The position numbers were made by a program, and so were the translations under genes. A stretch of DNA of 64,000 nt from Sinorhizobium terangae (lineage in GTDB: Bacteria > Pseudomonadota > Alphaproteobacteria > Rhizobiales > Rhizobiaceae). Below the pieces are notes generated by a model. That model was not told the origin of the DNA, ran no database searches, and saw only the letters and a program-made list of their open reading frames with translations. Of this stretch, positions 44,375 to 53,423 are shown one piece after another. Within the stretch, counting starts at the first letter, position 1; every line of letters begins with the position of its first letter. The stretch lies in contig NZ_CP121659.1 in the NCBI RefSeq assembly GCF_029714365.1, forward strand, positions 2,046,001 through 2,110,000. The letters are read 5' to 3'.

Positions 44375-45039
44375 GGTTCGACCTCTCCCCCCATTCCCCG
44401 TTGCCGGGCCGCCTTTTCGATGTTTTGCGCCCGCTCGATCGCCGCTTCGCGGGCTTCCAGATCGACATATTCGCTGTGCGCGAGCTGCTCGGCGACCACG
44501 TCGATCTCCTCGACGTCACGCAGCCGCTCCGGCCACTCCCCGGTCCTGATACAAAGGACGCATCGCGCGATCTCGCCAAGCCCCTGCAGCATCACCAGCG
44601 CGCCCGCGATTGGGATGACCGTCTTGAAATAGTAGATCGGCGGCCCCTCCGCCGTCACGGTCGAATGCTCGCCGATCCGCCAGGAGAGCGCCGCGTAGTC
44701 GTAGCCGGCATAGATCAGGGCGGCGACGCCGGGCAGGAAGAACAGGATGTAAAGCAAGAGGTCGAGCACTGCCTGCGTGCGGGGCCTAAGCGAACTATAG
44801 AGAAAATCGCCGCGCACATGGGCGTTCTGCGCCAGCGCATAGGCGCCGGCAAGCATGAACAACGTGCCGTAAAACATATTGCTGGCGTCGAAGATCCATG
44901 CCGTCGGCATGTTGAGGATGTAGCGCTTGACGACCTCGACGCAGACGAGCGTCATCAGGCCGATGATCAGCCAGGCGGAAGCCTTGCCGATCCAGACGCT
45001 GATCGCATCTATTCTCAGGAGAATATGCTGAACGTTCAC
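44371..45039 (-). CDS. TRAP transporter small permease (DctQ/FcbT2-like)
   Basis: 222 residues with four membrane helices (e.g. WLIIGLMTLVCVEVVKRYIL, AVLDLLLYILFFLPGVAALI). Start is a GTG at 45039 preceded by GGGAGGCGCGG; no ATG is close. The extended charged C-terminus (RLRDVEEIDVVAEQLAHSEY onward) is a feature of this subgroup. It forms the membrane complex with the large permease, encoded by the overlapping next gene. Confidence 0.92.
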   Translation of the reverse strand: MNVQHILLRIDAISVWIGKASAWLIIGLMTLVCVEVVKRYILNMPTAWIFDASNMFYGTLFMLAGAYALAQNAHVRGDFLYSSLRPRTQAVLDLLLYILFFLPGVAALIYAGYDYAALSWRIGEHSTVTAEGPPIYYFKTVIPIAGALVMLQGLGEIARCVLCIRTGEWPERLRDVEEIDVVAEQLAHSEYVDLEAREAAIERAQNIEKAARQRGMGGEVEP

Positions 45040-45157
45040 CCCGCGCCTCCCACGGCGGCGGCAGACGCAGCCGTGGCCGCATCACCGCTCTCTCTTATTG
45101 CAATTTGCAATCGGTGACGTTGCGGTCTTGGGCCTGGAAGCCCAAGACCCTCTCAAA

Positions 45158-46300
45158 CTAAAGCTCCTTGGCCACACCCTCCTGGCCGAAATAGTGGTCG
45201 AACGCCATCCGCCGGCCGACGACGGTGTCCTGTTCCCATCGCGTTGCCCGCTCGGCGAAAGCGATCTGTGATTGCAGGATCTCCCTGAACAGCGGGTTTT
45301 CTCCGGCCTTCTTTTTCACCACCTCGTCATAAACTTCCAGTTGCTTTTTGAGGATCGCATCCGGTGTCTTGTAGAACTTGACCTTGTCGGTGGTCTGCAT
45401 CGCCACATAGTCCTGCGAATAGCGGTCGATCGCCTTCCAGGCCATGTCCTGTGACGCCGCCTCGACCGCGTTGGTGATGATCGCCTTCATCTGGTCGGGC
45501 AGTCCCTCGTATTTCGGCTTGTTGAACAGGATCTCGAATTGCTCGGCATTCTGGTGGTAGCTCTGCAGCATGCAGACCTTCGAGACGTCGGGGAAACCCA
45601 GCACGCGGTCGGACGAGGCATTGTTGAACTCCGCGGCGTCGAGCAGGCCACGGTCGAGTGCCGCGACGATTTCGCCGCCCGGCAACGCGTTGACGGCCGC
45701 ACCGAGACCGGTGAAAACGTCGATCGAGATGCCGACCGTGCGGAACTTCAGACCCTGCAAGTCCTCGGCCTTCGACACCGGCTTCTTGAACCAGCCGAGC
45801 GGCTGTGTCGGCATCGGCCCATAGGGGAACGATACGACATTGGCGCCGATCGATTCATAAAGCTTTGCCAGCAATTCCTTGCCGCCACCGTATTTGTGCC
45901 AGGCGAGCAGCATGTTGGCATCCATGGCGAAGCCCGGGCCGGAGCCCCAGAGTGCGAGCGCGGTCTGCTTGCCGTAGTGATACACGAGTACGCCGTGGCC
46001 GCCATCGAGCGTCCCTTCCGAGACGGCATCGAGCAGGCCGAATGCCGGCACAACGGCGCCCGCCGGCAGCACCTCGATCTTGAGGTCGCCGCCGGTCATG
46101 TCGTTGACCTTCTTGGCGAAATCGAGTGCGAATTCGTGAAAGATGTCCTTCGAAGGCCAGGTGCTCTGCCAGCGCATGTTCACCGGCCCCTGTGCCTTGA
46201 CGACACTCGGCGCAGCCACCATTGCCGCCCCGGCCATTGCTGCGCCGCTCAGGAATTTGCGACGCGACGTCCTCCCCCCGAACTGGGTTCTGCGTTTCAT
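45158..46300 (-). CDS. TRAP transporter substrate-binding protein, Tat-exported
   Basis: 380 residues from the ATG at 46300, preceded by GGGAGGAAAAG. A twin-arginine signal is visible: TSRRKFLSGAAMAGAAMVAA (11-30), cleaved probably after VVKA. The mature part begins VNMRWQSTWPSKDIFHEFAL, with EVLPAGAVVPAFGLLDAVSE and FPYGPMPTQPLGWFKKPVSK, matching the FcbT1/TakP group that binds 2-oxo acids, mannitol or chloroaromatic acids. The ligand is not determined. It is first in the operon with the two permeases, 118 bases upstream of dctQ. Confidence 0.93.
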   Translation of the reverse strand: MKRRTQFGGRTSRRKFLSGAAMAGAAMVAAPSVVKAQGPVNMRWQSTWPSKDIFHEFALDFAKKVNDMTGGDLKIEVLPAGAVVPAFGLLDAVSEGTLDGGHGVLVYHYGKQTALALWGSGPGFAMDANMLLAWHKYGGGKELLAKLYESIGANVVSFPYGPMPTQPLGWFKKPVSKAEDLQGLKFRTVGISIDVFTGLGAAVNALPGGEIVAALDRGLLDAAEFNNASSDRVLGFPDVSKVCMLQSYHQNAEQFEILFNKPKYEGLPDQMKAIITNAVEAASQDMAWKAIDRYSQDYVAMQTTDKVKFYKTPDAILKKQLEVYDEVVKKKAGENPLFREILQSQIAFAERATRWEQDTVVGRRMAFDHYFGQEGVAKEL

Positions 46301-46485
46301 CTTTTCCTCCCGAAAACATAGGCTTTTTCGCCCAGGCATCGAAGAATACTCCTCAATCGCGCCCCACGCAAAGATTGCAGGGAACGATGGCCGGGCGCCG
46401 CTATTAGGAATGAGGTGAGGAATAATGGGGAGCGGCATTTTGTCTTATTCCGAGGTGTGAGTTTACCCCGTTTGGAGGACGCAAG

Positions 46486-47820
46486 ATGAAAATCGGTTCG
46501 CTTAGAATTGCAGTTATCGTCCTCAATGGTGCGCTCGTCACGGCTTGCGCCGGCGTTTCGGCACAAGGACGCGTGGAGCAGAGCGGTGGCTACGGTCCCC
46601 ACCCAAAACTGCCGGCGCCCAGCCGCACGCTGATCCCGACGGTCAACATCGCGGAAGCCAAGGGCTGGCCGAATGGCGCGAAGCCGAAGGCAGCACGCGG
46701 GCTGAAGGTGAACGCCTTTGCCGGCGACCTTGACCATCCGCGCTGGCTGCATGTCCTGCCGAACGGCGACGTGCTGGTCGCCGAAAGCAATGCTCCCGCC
46801 AAACACGACGAATATTTCAGCATCAAGAAGGTCTTCACGGACCAGGCCCAGAAGCGGGCTGGCGCCGCCACCGAGAGCGCCAACCGCATCACGCTCCTGC
46901 GTGATACCAACGGCGACGGTGTCGCCGACAAGCGCAGTACCTTCATCGAGGGTCTCAACTCACCCTTCGGGATGACACTTTCGAAAGGCAGACTTTACGT
47001 CGCCAACACCGATGCCGTCGTCGCCTTTCCCTATTCCGAGGGCCAGGCCCGGATGAGAGCGGCGCCCGAGAAGATCATCGACCTGCCCGCGGGCAACCTC
47101 AACCATCACTGGACCAAGGACGTCATCGCCAGCCGCGACGGCCGCAAGCTCTACGTCACCGTCGGATCGAACAGCAATGTCGGCGAGAACGGCATCGAGG
47201 CAGAGCGAAACCGCGCCGCCGTTCTGGAGGTCGATCTTGCGAGCCGCCGCGCTCGCGTCTTCGCCTCGGGCCTCAGGAACCCGAACGGGCTTTCGTGGAA
47301 CCCGGACGACGGCAGGCTCTGGGTCGCGGTCAACGAGCGCGACGAGCTCGGTGACGACCTCGTGCCGGATTACATGACTTCCGTGCGTGCCGGCGGCTTT
47401 TACGGGTGGCCCTACAGCTATTTCGGCCAGAATGTCGACGAGCGCGTGAAGCCACCGCGCCCGGACCTTGTCGAGAAGGCGATCAAGCCCGACTATGCGC
47501 TCGGCGCCCACACCGCCTCGCTGGGGCTGACATTCGCCAACGGCGCGCGGCTCGGGCCGGACTACAGCAACGGCGCCTTTGTCGGTCAGCACGGCTCGTG
47601 GAACCGCAGCGTGCGCAGCGGCTACAAGGTGATCTTCGTACCCTTCCGCAATGGCAAGCCCGCTGGCCCGCCGAAGGACGTGCTGACCGGTTTCATCGAC
47701 AGGGACGACAAGGCGGCGGGGCGCCCGGTCGGCGTGGCGATCGACAGGAAAGGCGCCCTACTGGTCGCCGACGACGTCGGCAACACAATCTGGCGTGTGA
47801 CACCGGCAGGCGGGCGTTGA
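46486..47820 (+). CDS. PQQ-dependent sugar/sorbosone dehydrogenase-like lipoprotein
   Basis: 444 residues, GGAGGACGCAAG before the ATG. The N-terminus is MKIGSLRIAVIVLNGALVTA then CAGVSAQ, which fits a signal peptide with a lipobox (LVTAC), so it is probably attached to a membrane on the periplasmic side. The body is a six-bladed propeller of the L-sorbosone/soluble glucose dehydrogenase family: HPRWLHVLPNGDVLVAESNA, GLNSPFGMTLSKGRLYVANT, GLRNPNGLSWNPDDGRLWVA and GFYGWPYSYFGQNVDERVKP. It likely oxidises an aldose-type sugar in the periplasm with PQQ. Divergent from the TRAP operon, separated by 185 bases. Confidence 0.9.
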   Translation: MKIGSLRIAVIVLNGALVTACAGVSAQGRVEQSGGYGPHPKLPAPSRTLIPTVNIAEAKGWPNGAKPKAARGLKVNAFAGDLDHPRWLHVLPNGDVLVAESNAPAKHDEYFSIKKVFTDQAQKRAGAATESANRITLLRDTNGDGVADKRSTFIEGLNSPFGMTLSKGRLYVANTDAVVAFPYSEGQARMRAAPEKIIDLPAGNLNHHWTKDVIASRDGRKLYVTVGSNSNVGENGIEAERNRAAVLEVDLASRRARVFASGLRNPNGLSWNPDDGRLWVAVNERDELGDDLVPDYMTSVRAGGFYGWPYSYFGQNVDERVKPPRPDLVEKAIKPDYALGAHTASLGLTFANGARLGPDYSNGAFVGQHGSWNRSVRSGYKVIFVPFRNGKPAGPPKDVLTGFIDRDDKAAGRPVGVAIDRKGALLVADDVGNTIWRVTPAGGR

Positions 47821-47965
47821 ACTGCGCTATCGCCCGGTTCCTCACATGCTTTGCGCCGTCGCTGATCGAACAAGCTCCGTAGCAGCGCCTGCCTTCATGG
47901 ACTCCCGATGCTGCGATTGTTACTCTTCCACAGCAAGTCTCCCTAAATTTTGGGGGCGATCTAAA

Positions 47966-48013
47966 TGCTACAGCGGCCTTCGAGCGCCTGAACGGACGCA
48001 AGTGCGCTGTAGG
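47966..48013 (+). repeat. RIME-like palindromic element, copy 7 (abuts a start codon)
   Basis: ATGCTACAGCGGCCTTCGAG ... GCGCTGTAGGAG. The right end overlaps the AGGAG ribosome-binding site of the cyclase gene beginning at 48025. Only the first palindrome is present. Confidence 0.65.
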
Positions 48014-48024
48014 AGACGGAGCGC

Positions 48025-49830
48025 ATGAAGCGGCGGCTGGCAGCAATCCTCGATGCGGACTTTTCCGGCTACAGCCGGATGATGCGGCACGACGAGGCCG
48101 GCACGTTCGCGGCGCTGAAGGCCCACCAGACGGAAGTCATTCTTCCCGCCATTGCCGGACACGGCGGGCGGGTCGTCAGGTATATCGGCGACGGCCTGCT
48201 CGCCGAGTTCTCGAGTGTCGTCGAGGCGGTCGCCTCAGCGCTCGAGATCCAGCAGGCAATGCTCCGGCGCAACGAGACGGTGGCCCCCGACCGCCACATG
48301 CACTTACGCATTGGCATTCATCTTGGTGACGTCATAATCGACGATGATGGCATCCATGGCGACGGCGTCATCGTCGCCACGCGGCTTCAGGAAATCGCCC
48401 CGCCGGGCGGTATCTGCCTGTCGCAACAGGTCCACGACCATATCGGAGCAAAGCTCGACCTCCCCTTGACTGATCTCGGCCGCTGCACGCTCGCCGACAT
48501 TCGCCACGCCGTTCGCGCCTGGCGCTGGACGCCGGACGAAGCGTCCGAGACCCCGACGACGGCTGGAGCCGACAGACAGGCGCGGTCCGACCGGCCCCCG
48601 TCCGCTCGCACCCTGCCCGACCGCAAGCGGCCGTCGATCGCCGTACTGCCTTTCATCAACCTGTCGAGCGTCGACGAACAGGAGCATTTTGCCGACGGCT
48701 TCACTGAAGAGCTCATCCACACGCTCGCGCGCTGCCGCTGGCTGCAGGTCGTCGCCCGCAACTCCTCCTTCGCCTACAAGGGCAAGCCCGTCGATGTCCG
48801 GAACGCAGCCGAAGACCTCGGCGTCAAATACGTGATCGAAGGCAGCGTCCGGCGGTCCGGAGACCGCATCCGCATCACCGCCCAGCTTCTGCGCGCGGAG
48901 AGCGCCACCCTTCTCTGGGCGGAGCGCTACGACCGGACACTCGACGACCTCTTTGTGCTCCAGGACGAGATCGCCGGCGAGATCACCGGAACGGTCGGGC
49001 CCGAGCTCGGCATGATCGAATTTGCCGCGCTGCGCGGGCAGACGGCCGCCGACATGGATGCCTGGGACATCTACCTGAAAGGTCTCTGGCACCTCTATAA
49101 GTTCAACCTCGACGACCTGAGGATAGCAAAGGACCTCTTCGAACGCGCAACCAGCGTCGATCCGGCATTCGCGCAGGCCTATGCGCGGCTCGCCTATGTC
49201 CATATCCAGCTCGGCTGGTACGGCGCCCTAGAGGAGCGGGGTGCAAGGATCGCCGATGCCATCCGGCTCGCGGAGCGGGCGATCGCGCTCGACAGCCGGG
49301 AGCCCGCTGCCCATCTCGCGCTTGGCCGGGCGTTGGCGCTGCGCGGCCAGCCGGAACGCGGCATCAGATATCTGGGCAATGGGCTCGAACTCGACGCGAG
49401 TTTTGCGCAAGGCCACTTCGCCCTCGGTCAAGCCCTTTGCTACGTCGAGCGCCCCGAGGAGGGCATCGCCGAAATCAACGAGGCGTTCCGGCTGAGCCCG
49501 CGCGATCCGCATCTCTGGACTTTCTACAACATGCTTGCGATCGCGCATTACCAGTCGGGCCGGCTCACGGAGGCCGAAGCCGCCGCCCGCGCGTCGCTCA
49601 GGCAGGAAAACACCACATTCTGGCCGGCAATGGTGTTGACGGCCGTCCTCGGCGCCCAAGGCAACGCCGGGGCGGCACCTGCGGCGCTCACCGAGCTTCT
49701 AAAATTCCGGCCGGAGATGACGCTCGAAAAGGCGCGCGCCGAATTCTATTTCGGCGGCATTCCGGCCATGCCGGAACACTTCATCGACCGCTTCGCCACC
49801 GACCTCGAGCGGGCCGGATTGCCGGGATAA
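48025..49830 (+). CDS. Adenylate cyclase-like protein with TolB and TPR domains, altered active site
   Basis: 601 residues with the same layout as the gene at 25810: cyclase domain 1-165, TolB-like region about 200-320 (PSIAVLPFINLSSVDEQEHF), then TPR repeats. The metal residues are present (LDADFSGYSRMM and RYIGDGLLAEFSS), but the segment GDGVIVATRLQE has Ile in place of the transition-state Asn, so activity may be reduced or altered. Its ribosome-binding site AGGAG comes from the edge of a RIME-like repeat. No partner gene is adjacent. Confidence 0.9.
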   Translation: MKRRLAAILDADFSGYSRMMRHDEAGTFAALKAHQTEVILPAIAGHGGRVVRYIGDGLLAEFSSVVEAVASALEIQQAMLRRNETVAPDRHMHLRIGIHLGDVIIDDDGIHGDGVIVATRLQEIAPPGGICLSQQVHDHIGAKLDLPLTDLGRCTLADIRHAVRAWRWTPDEASETPTTAGADRQARSDRPPSARTLPDRKRPSIAVLPFINLSSVDEQEHFADGFTEELIHTLARCRWLQVVARNSSFAYKGKPVDVRNAAEDLGVKYVIEGSVRRSGDRIRITAQLLRAESATLLWAERYDRTLDDLFVLQDEIAGEITGTVGPELGMIEFAALRGQTAADMDAWDIYLKGLWHLYKFNLDDLRIAKDLFERATSVDPAFAQAYARLAYVHIQLGWYGALEERGARIADAIRLAERAIALDSREPAAHLALGRALALRGQPERGIRYLGNGLELDASFAQGHFALGQALCYVERPEEGIAEINEAFRLSPRDPHLWTFYNMLAIAHYQSGRLTEAEAAARASLRQENTTFWPAMVLTAVLGAQGNAGAAPAALTELLKFRPEMTLEKARAEFYFGGIPAMPEHFIDRFATDLERAGLPG

Positions 49831-49834
49831 AAGC

Positions 49835-49903
49835 ATTTGTAGGCGAAGTGTAAAGCGGTTCGCCGTCCGGACTGTCCGAAAAGACAGTGCCGGAGAAGCT
49901 TGC
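49835..49903. repeat. Palindromic stretch downstream of the cyclase gene
   Basis: GTGTAAAGCGGTTCGCCGTCCGGA is an incomplete copy of the CAATTCCAGG-type repeat (its right half), followed by GGAGAAGC ... GCTTCTCC arms at about 49891-49939. It may stabilise or terminate the cyclase mRNA. Confidence 0.4.
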
Positions 49904-49951
49904 AGCGCGAGAAGGCTCGCCTTTTGCCGCTGCTTCTCCGGCTCCCCCGCC

Positions 49952-50005
49952 TGAGCAATTCCAGGAAAGTGTGTAGCGGTTTCCCCTCCGGAATTGCGTC
50001 AAAGA
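49952..50005 (+). repeat. Short rhizobial repeat (GCAATTCCAGG type), copy 2
   Basis: TGAGCAATTCCAGGAAAGTG, TGTAGCGGTTTCCCCTCCG, GAATTGCGTCAAAG. Same element as 20250-20299 (opposite orientation) and 62853-62905. It abuts the stop codon of ftsZ2. Confidence 0.65.
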
Positions 50006-50006
50006 A

Positions 50007-51050
50007 CTATTGCAGCGTGCGCGATGGAACCTGTGCCGGCTGGCCGTTGGCCAACTCGGGCTGTCCCTGAATGTCGCCGGTCGTGCGCGGGCTGTCGAGA
50101 CCCGTTGCCACCACCGAGACGCGGAAGGTGCCGTCGAGCGTGCGGTCGAAGATCGCGCCGACGACGATGTCGGCCTCGTCATAGACCTCCTCGCGGATGC
50201 GGGTTGCCGCCTCGTCGACCTCGAACAGCGTCATGTCCATGCCGCCGGAGATCGAGACCAGCACGCCCTTGGCGCCACGCATCGAGACTTCGTCAAGCAG
50301 CGGATTGGCGATCGCCGCTTCCGCCGCCATCATCGCGCGGCTCTCGCCGGTCGCCTCGCCCGTTCCCATCATCGCCCGGCCCATGCCCTTCATCACCGTC
50401 TTCACGTCGGCGAAGTCGAGGTTCATCAAGCCTTCCTTGACGATCAGGTCGGTAATGCAGCTGACGCCCGAATAGAGCACCCGATCGGCGATCATGAAGG
50501 CGTCGGCAAAGGTGGTCTTGGCGTCGGCGATACGGAAGAGGTTCTGGTTGGGGATGACGATGACGGTGTCGGCGCTCTCACGCAGCCGATCGATGCCCAT
50601 CTCCGCCGTCTGCATGCGCCGCTTGCCTTCGAAGCTGAAAGGCTTGGTAACGACCGCGACCGTCAGGATGCCGGCCCGCCGCGCAGCCTCCGCAATCACC
50701 GGCGCCGCCCCGGTACCGGTGCCGCCGCCCATGCCGGCCGTGACGAAGCACATATGCGTGCCGCCTAAGTGATCCATGATCTCGTCGATCGACTCCTGCG
50801 CCGCCGCATTGCCGATATCCGGCAGCGAACCGGCACCGAGACCCTCCGTGACGGCGGCGCCGAGCTGGATGCGCCGCTCCGCCTTTGACATCGAAAGCGC
50901 CTGCGCGTCGGTATTGGCGGCGATGAAATCGACGCCCTGCAGGTTCTCGGCAATCATGTTGTTGATAGCGTTGCCGCCCCCGCCGCCGACACCGATGACA
51001 GTGATTTTCGGACGCATCTCGGTGATGATCGGCTTCTTGTACTCTGTCAT
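50007..51050 (-). CDS. ftsZ2: FtsZ2-like short tubulin homologue
   Basis: 347 residues from the ATG at 51050 (AAGGAGAAGAG upstream). The GTP-binding tubulin signature is [20 protein letters not shown] (106 on), with [18 protein letters not shown] near the start; the T7 loop [20 protein letters not shown] (210-229) carries the catalytic Asp. The protein stops about 25 residues past the core and lacks the long linker and the conserved C-terminal peptide that binds FtsA/ZipA-type partners in division FtsZ. This matches the second, truncated ftsZ described in Sinorhizobium; its role in the cell is not settled. The main ftsZ should be elsewhere. Confidence 0.93.
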   Translation of the reverse strand: MTEYKKPIITEMRPKITVIGVGGGGGNAINNMIAENLQGVDFIAANTDAQALSMSKAERRIQLGAAVTEGLGAGSLPDIGNAAAQESIDEIMDHLGGTHMCFVTAGMGGGTGTGAAPVIAEAARRAGILTVAVVTKPFSFEGKRRMQTAEMGIDRLRESADTVIVIPNQNLFRIADAKTTFADAFMIADRVLYSGVSCITDLIVKEGLMNLDFADVKTVMKGMGRAMMGTGEATGESRAMMAAEAAIANPLLDEVSMRGAKGVLVSISGGMDMTLFEVDEAATRIREEVYDEADIVVGAIFDRTLDGTFRVSVVATGLDSPRTTGDIQGQPELANGQPAQVPSRTLQ

Positions 51051-51334
51051 TGGCTCTTCTCCTTGGGCAGTTTCGTGGGGTCTCGTCCGTCCCCGGAAAC
51101 TGCGACGAAAGCGGTGCGGGCGCGAATCAGTCACATATTTTAGGAACTCAAAAAGGCCACGGAGAAGGCAAGAAGGGCAAAAACGAGGCGAGTCCACAGC
51201 TACGTGCGGCCGGCCTCAAAAAAATGGCGAGCGCGTATCGGCAGCGGCCAAGGCTCGCGGGCTATGTCCGCTCGACCGGCGATGGGTTGCCCATCGCCGA
51301 ACCGGAGGCTCGCTGTGGGCGCGGCGTCGCCGCC

Positions 51335-51943
51335 TTACGCGTTCCAGCTCGGCCGGCTCCTGACCCGCTCATTCCAGCGCTTCACGTTTTCGAGCGTTCC
51401 CGGGATTTCCATGCCGAAGGCCTCGCCCAGCCAGCCGCAGACGCCGGCGGTGATGTCAGCGATCGAGAAATTCTCACCGGCGAGGAACGGCCGGCCGTCG
51501 GCAAGCTCGCGATCGAGCCAGGCCCATTTCTTCGGCACGGCCTGCCGCTCAGTCTCCGCGAAGGCCGGAAACTGCGTCAGGCGGTCCTTGAAGAACTCTT
51601 CGGAATGGAGCGGGACATTGCCGATCGTGGCGAAGATCACCAGTTCCGCGCGCCGGTTCCACATCTCGACCTTGGCACGGCTGACGGCGCCGGTGCCGAA
51701 GAGCGGCGGCTCGGGATGCGTCTCCTCGAGATATCGGCAGATCGCGACGCTTTCGGTGATGATCGTGCCATCATCGAGTTCCAGCACCGGGATCTGTCCG
51801 AGCGAATTGAGCTTGAGGAAGTCCGGCGCCCTGTGCTCGCCCTTGAAGAAATCGATGTTCACCATCGGCAGCGTGATGCCCTTTTCGGCCATGAAGATGC
51901 GGACCCGATAAGAGTTCGGCCCAATGCCCTGATAGAGCTTCAT
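51335..51943 (-). CDS. Glutathione S-transferase
   Basis: 202 residues from the ATG at 51943 (GGGAGGTGACA upstream; a GTG 6 bases earlier is possible). The N-terminal thioredoxin-like domain starts MKLYQGIGPNSYRVRIFMAE with the catalytic Ser/Tyr region and LGQIPVLELDDGTIITESVA (GSH site), and the C-terminal helical domain has FLAGENFSIADITAGVCGWL. It conjugates glutathione to electrophiles or peroxides in the cytoplasm. Class and substrate unknown. No co-directional gene within 280 bases on either side. Confidence 0.9.
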   Translation of the reverse strand: MKLYQGIGPNSYRVRIFMAEKGITLPMVNIDFFKGEHRAPDFLKLNSLGQIPVLELDDGTIITESVAICRYLEETHPEPPLFGTGAVSRAKVEMWNRRAELVIFATIGNVPLHSEEFFKDRLTQFPAFAETERQAVPKKWAWLDRELADGRPFLAGENFSIADITAGVCGWLGEAFGMEIPGTLENVKRWNERVRSRPSWNA

Positions 51944-52367
51944 TGTCACCTCCCTTGTTGATCACCATGGCACTATGACAACAATGATTGCAAAAAGCAA
52001 CTGGTTTTGTTTTTGAGTCTGTCTTCAGGCGGCGGAGACGCCAACCCTCGCATCCTCCGCGGTCTGATCTTTCCCTTGCCGGCTGGCCCTCCGTGTTCGC
52101 TCGGTCGAGTTCAAGCCTATCAACTCCGTCATGCTTGACCCGAGGATCCAAACACAAGGCGTTGAAAAGCGCCGCCGACAAAACCCATTGACGATGGATC
52201 CTCGGTCAAGCCCGAGGATGGCGGATGGGGAATTGTGCACCCCGCAGCGGAGATCGTCCCCCGCCTTCACGGCACCGGCGCACCGGCACCCTTGTCCCGT
52301 GCTGGGCCCGGGGATGGCGGGTGAGTGGCGGGGCCGACGCACTGAACGCGCAGGCCCAGCGCCAATT
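51944..52367. other. Intergenic region with a repeat
   Basis: 424 bases between the GST start and the ABC ATPase stop. It holds a palindromic element at 52126-52228 and GC-rich short frames that I regard as shadows. No gene or promoter recognised beyond that. Confidence 0.5.
52126..52228. repeat. Inverted repeat pair CTTGACCCGAGGATCCA / TGGATCCTCGGTCAAG
   Basis: Arms at 52134-52150 and 52195-52210, about 44 bases apart; followed by CCCGAGGATGGCGG. Sequences of this type (CTTGACCCGAGGATCC) are frequent extragenic palindromes in Rhizobiales. No coding content. Confidence 0.6.
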
Positions 52368-53423
52368 TCAAAGCCGCCAACCGCTCGCGATCACGAAGGG
52401 CACCGTCTGCCCTTCGGCGATCGCCACGCTGCTGAAGGCCTTCAGCCGCTGGCCATCTCCAAGCGCAAGATCGAGCGCGAAGCGCTCGCCTTCGAAGACG
52501 CACGACATGACCCGCATCAGAATGCCGTCCGTGCCGCGGTGGACGTGTTCCGGCCTGACCAGCATGTCGGCAGGGGGCACGTCGGCAAGCAGCCCGCCGC
52601 TCGCACCATCTGCACCGCGCGACCCAAGGGCCTCACGCAGCACCGGCCAGCCGAGTTGCCTTTCGCCGCTCTCCGCCAGCGGCAGCCGGAGGATGCTGCC
52701 GCGGCCGATCAGTCCGCCGACGATGCGGCCCTCCGGCCTGGCATAGATCTCCGCCGGCGGCGCCACCTGCAGAAGCCGGCCTTCCGACATCACCGCGACG
52801 TCGGTCGCGAGCGCCATCGCCTCCGCCTGGTCGTGGGTGACATAGACCATGGTGGCGCCGGAGCGCTCGTGGAAGGCGCGAAACGTCTCCTCCATCGCCT
52901 TCCTCAGATGCTGGTCGAGATTGGCGAGCGGCTCGTCGAGCAGCACGACATCCGGCTGCGTGACGAGGCAGCGGGCGAGCGCCACCCGCTGGCGCTGGCC
53001 GCCGGAAAGCTCGGCAGGCCGCCGTTCGGCAAGGTCGGTGAGCCTGACCAGCGACAGCGCCTCGCCCACGAGCTTGCGCCATTGAGCACCGGAAATGCCC
53101 CTCACCTTCAAGGGATAGCCGACATTCTGCGCGACGGTCATGTGCGGCCAGAGCGCGTAGGATTGGAACACCATCGCCATGTTGCGCTTTTCCGGCGGCA
53201 GCGCGCGTTCGGCATCCGAAAGCCGCCGCTCGCCATAGGAGATCGAGCCGTCCGTCGGCTGCTCGAAGCCGGCGATCATGCGGAGCACCGTCGTCTTGCC
53301 GCAGCCCGAGGGGCCGAGGAGTGCGAGGAAGGCCTGCCGGCGGAGCGTCAGCGAGACGTCCGCCACCGCCGGCCGGCCGCCTCCGAAATCCTTGGTCACG
53401 TGATTGAGGATCAGTTGCGCCAC
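52368..53423 (-). CDS. ABC transporter ATP-binding protein (Fe3+/AfuC-like)
   Basis: 351 residues. Walker A GPSGCGKTT (37-45), signature LSGGQRQRV (139-147), Walker B VVLLDEP (159-165), and D-loop/H region VTHDQAEAMALATDVAVMSE. The C-terminal TOBE-type extension (LLADVPPADMLVRPEHVHRG) fits the iron(III)/sulfate/polyamine importer class. Its start overlaps the end of the permease gene by 13 bases, so translation is coupled. The metal or anion carried cannot be proven, but the binding protein below fits Fe3+. Confidence 0.92.
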   Translation of the reverse strand: MAQLILNHVTKDFGGGRPAVADVSLTLRRQAFLALLGPSGCGKTTVLRMIAGFEQPTDGSISYGERRLSDAERALPPEKRNMAMVFQSYALWPHMTVAQNVGYPLKVRGISGAQWRKLVGEALSLVRLTDLAERRPAELSGGQRQRVALARCLVTQPDVVLLDEPLANLDQHLRKAMEETFRAFHERSGATMVYVTHDQAEAMALATDVAVMSEGRLLQVAPPAEIYARPEGRIVGGLIGRGSILRLPLAESGERQLGWPVLREALGSRGADGASGGLLADVPPADMLVRPEHVHRGTDGILMRVMSCVFEGERFALDLALGDGQRLKAFSSVAIAEGQTVPFVIASGWRL

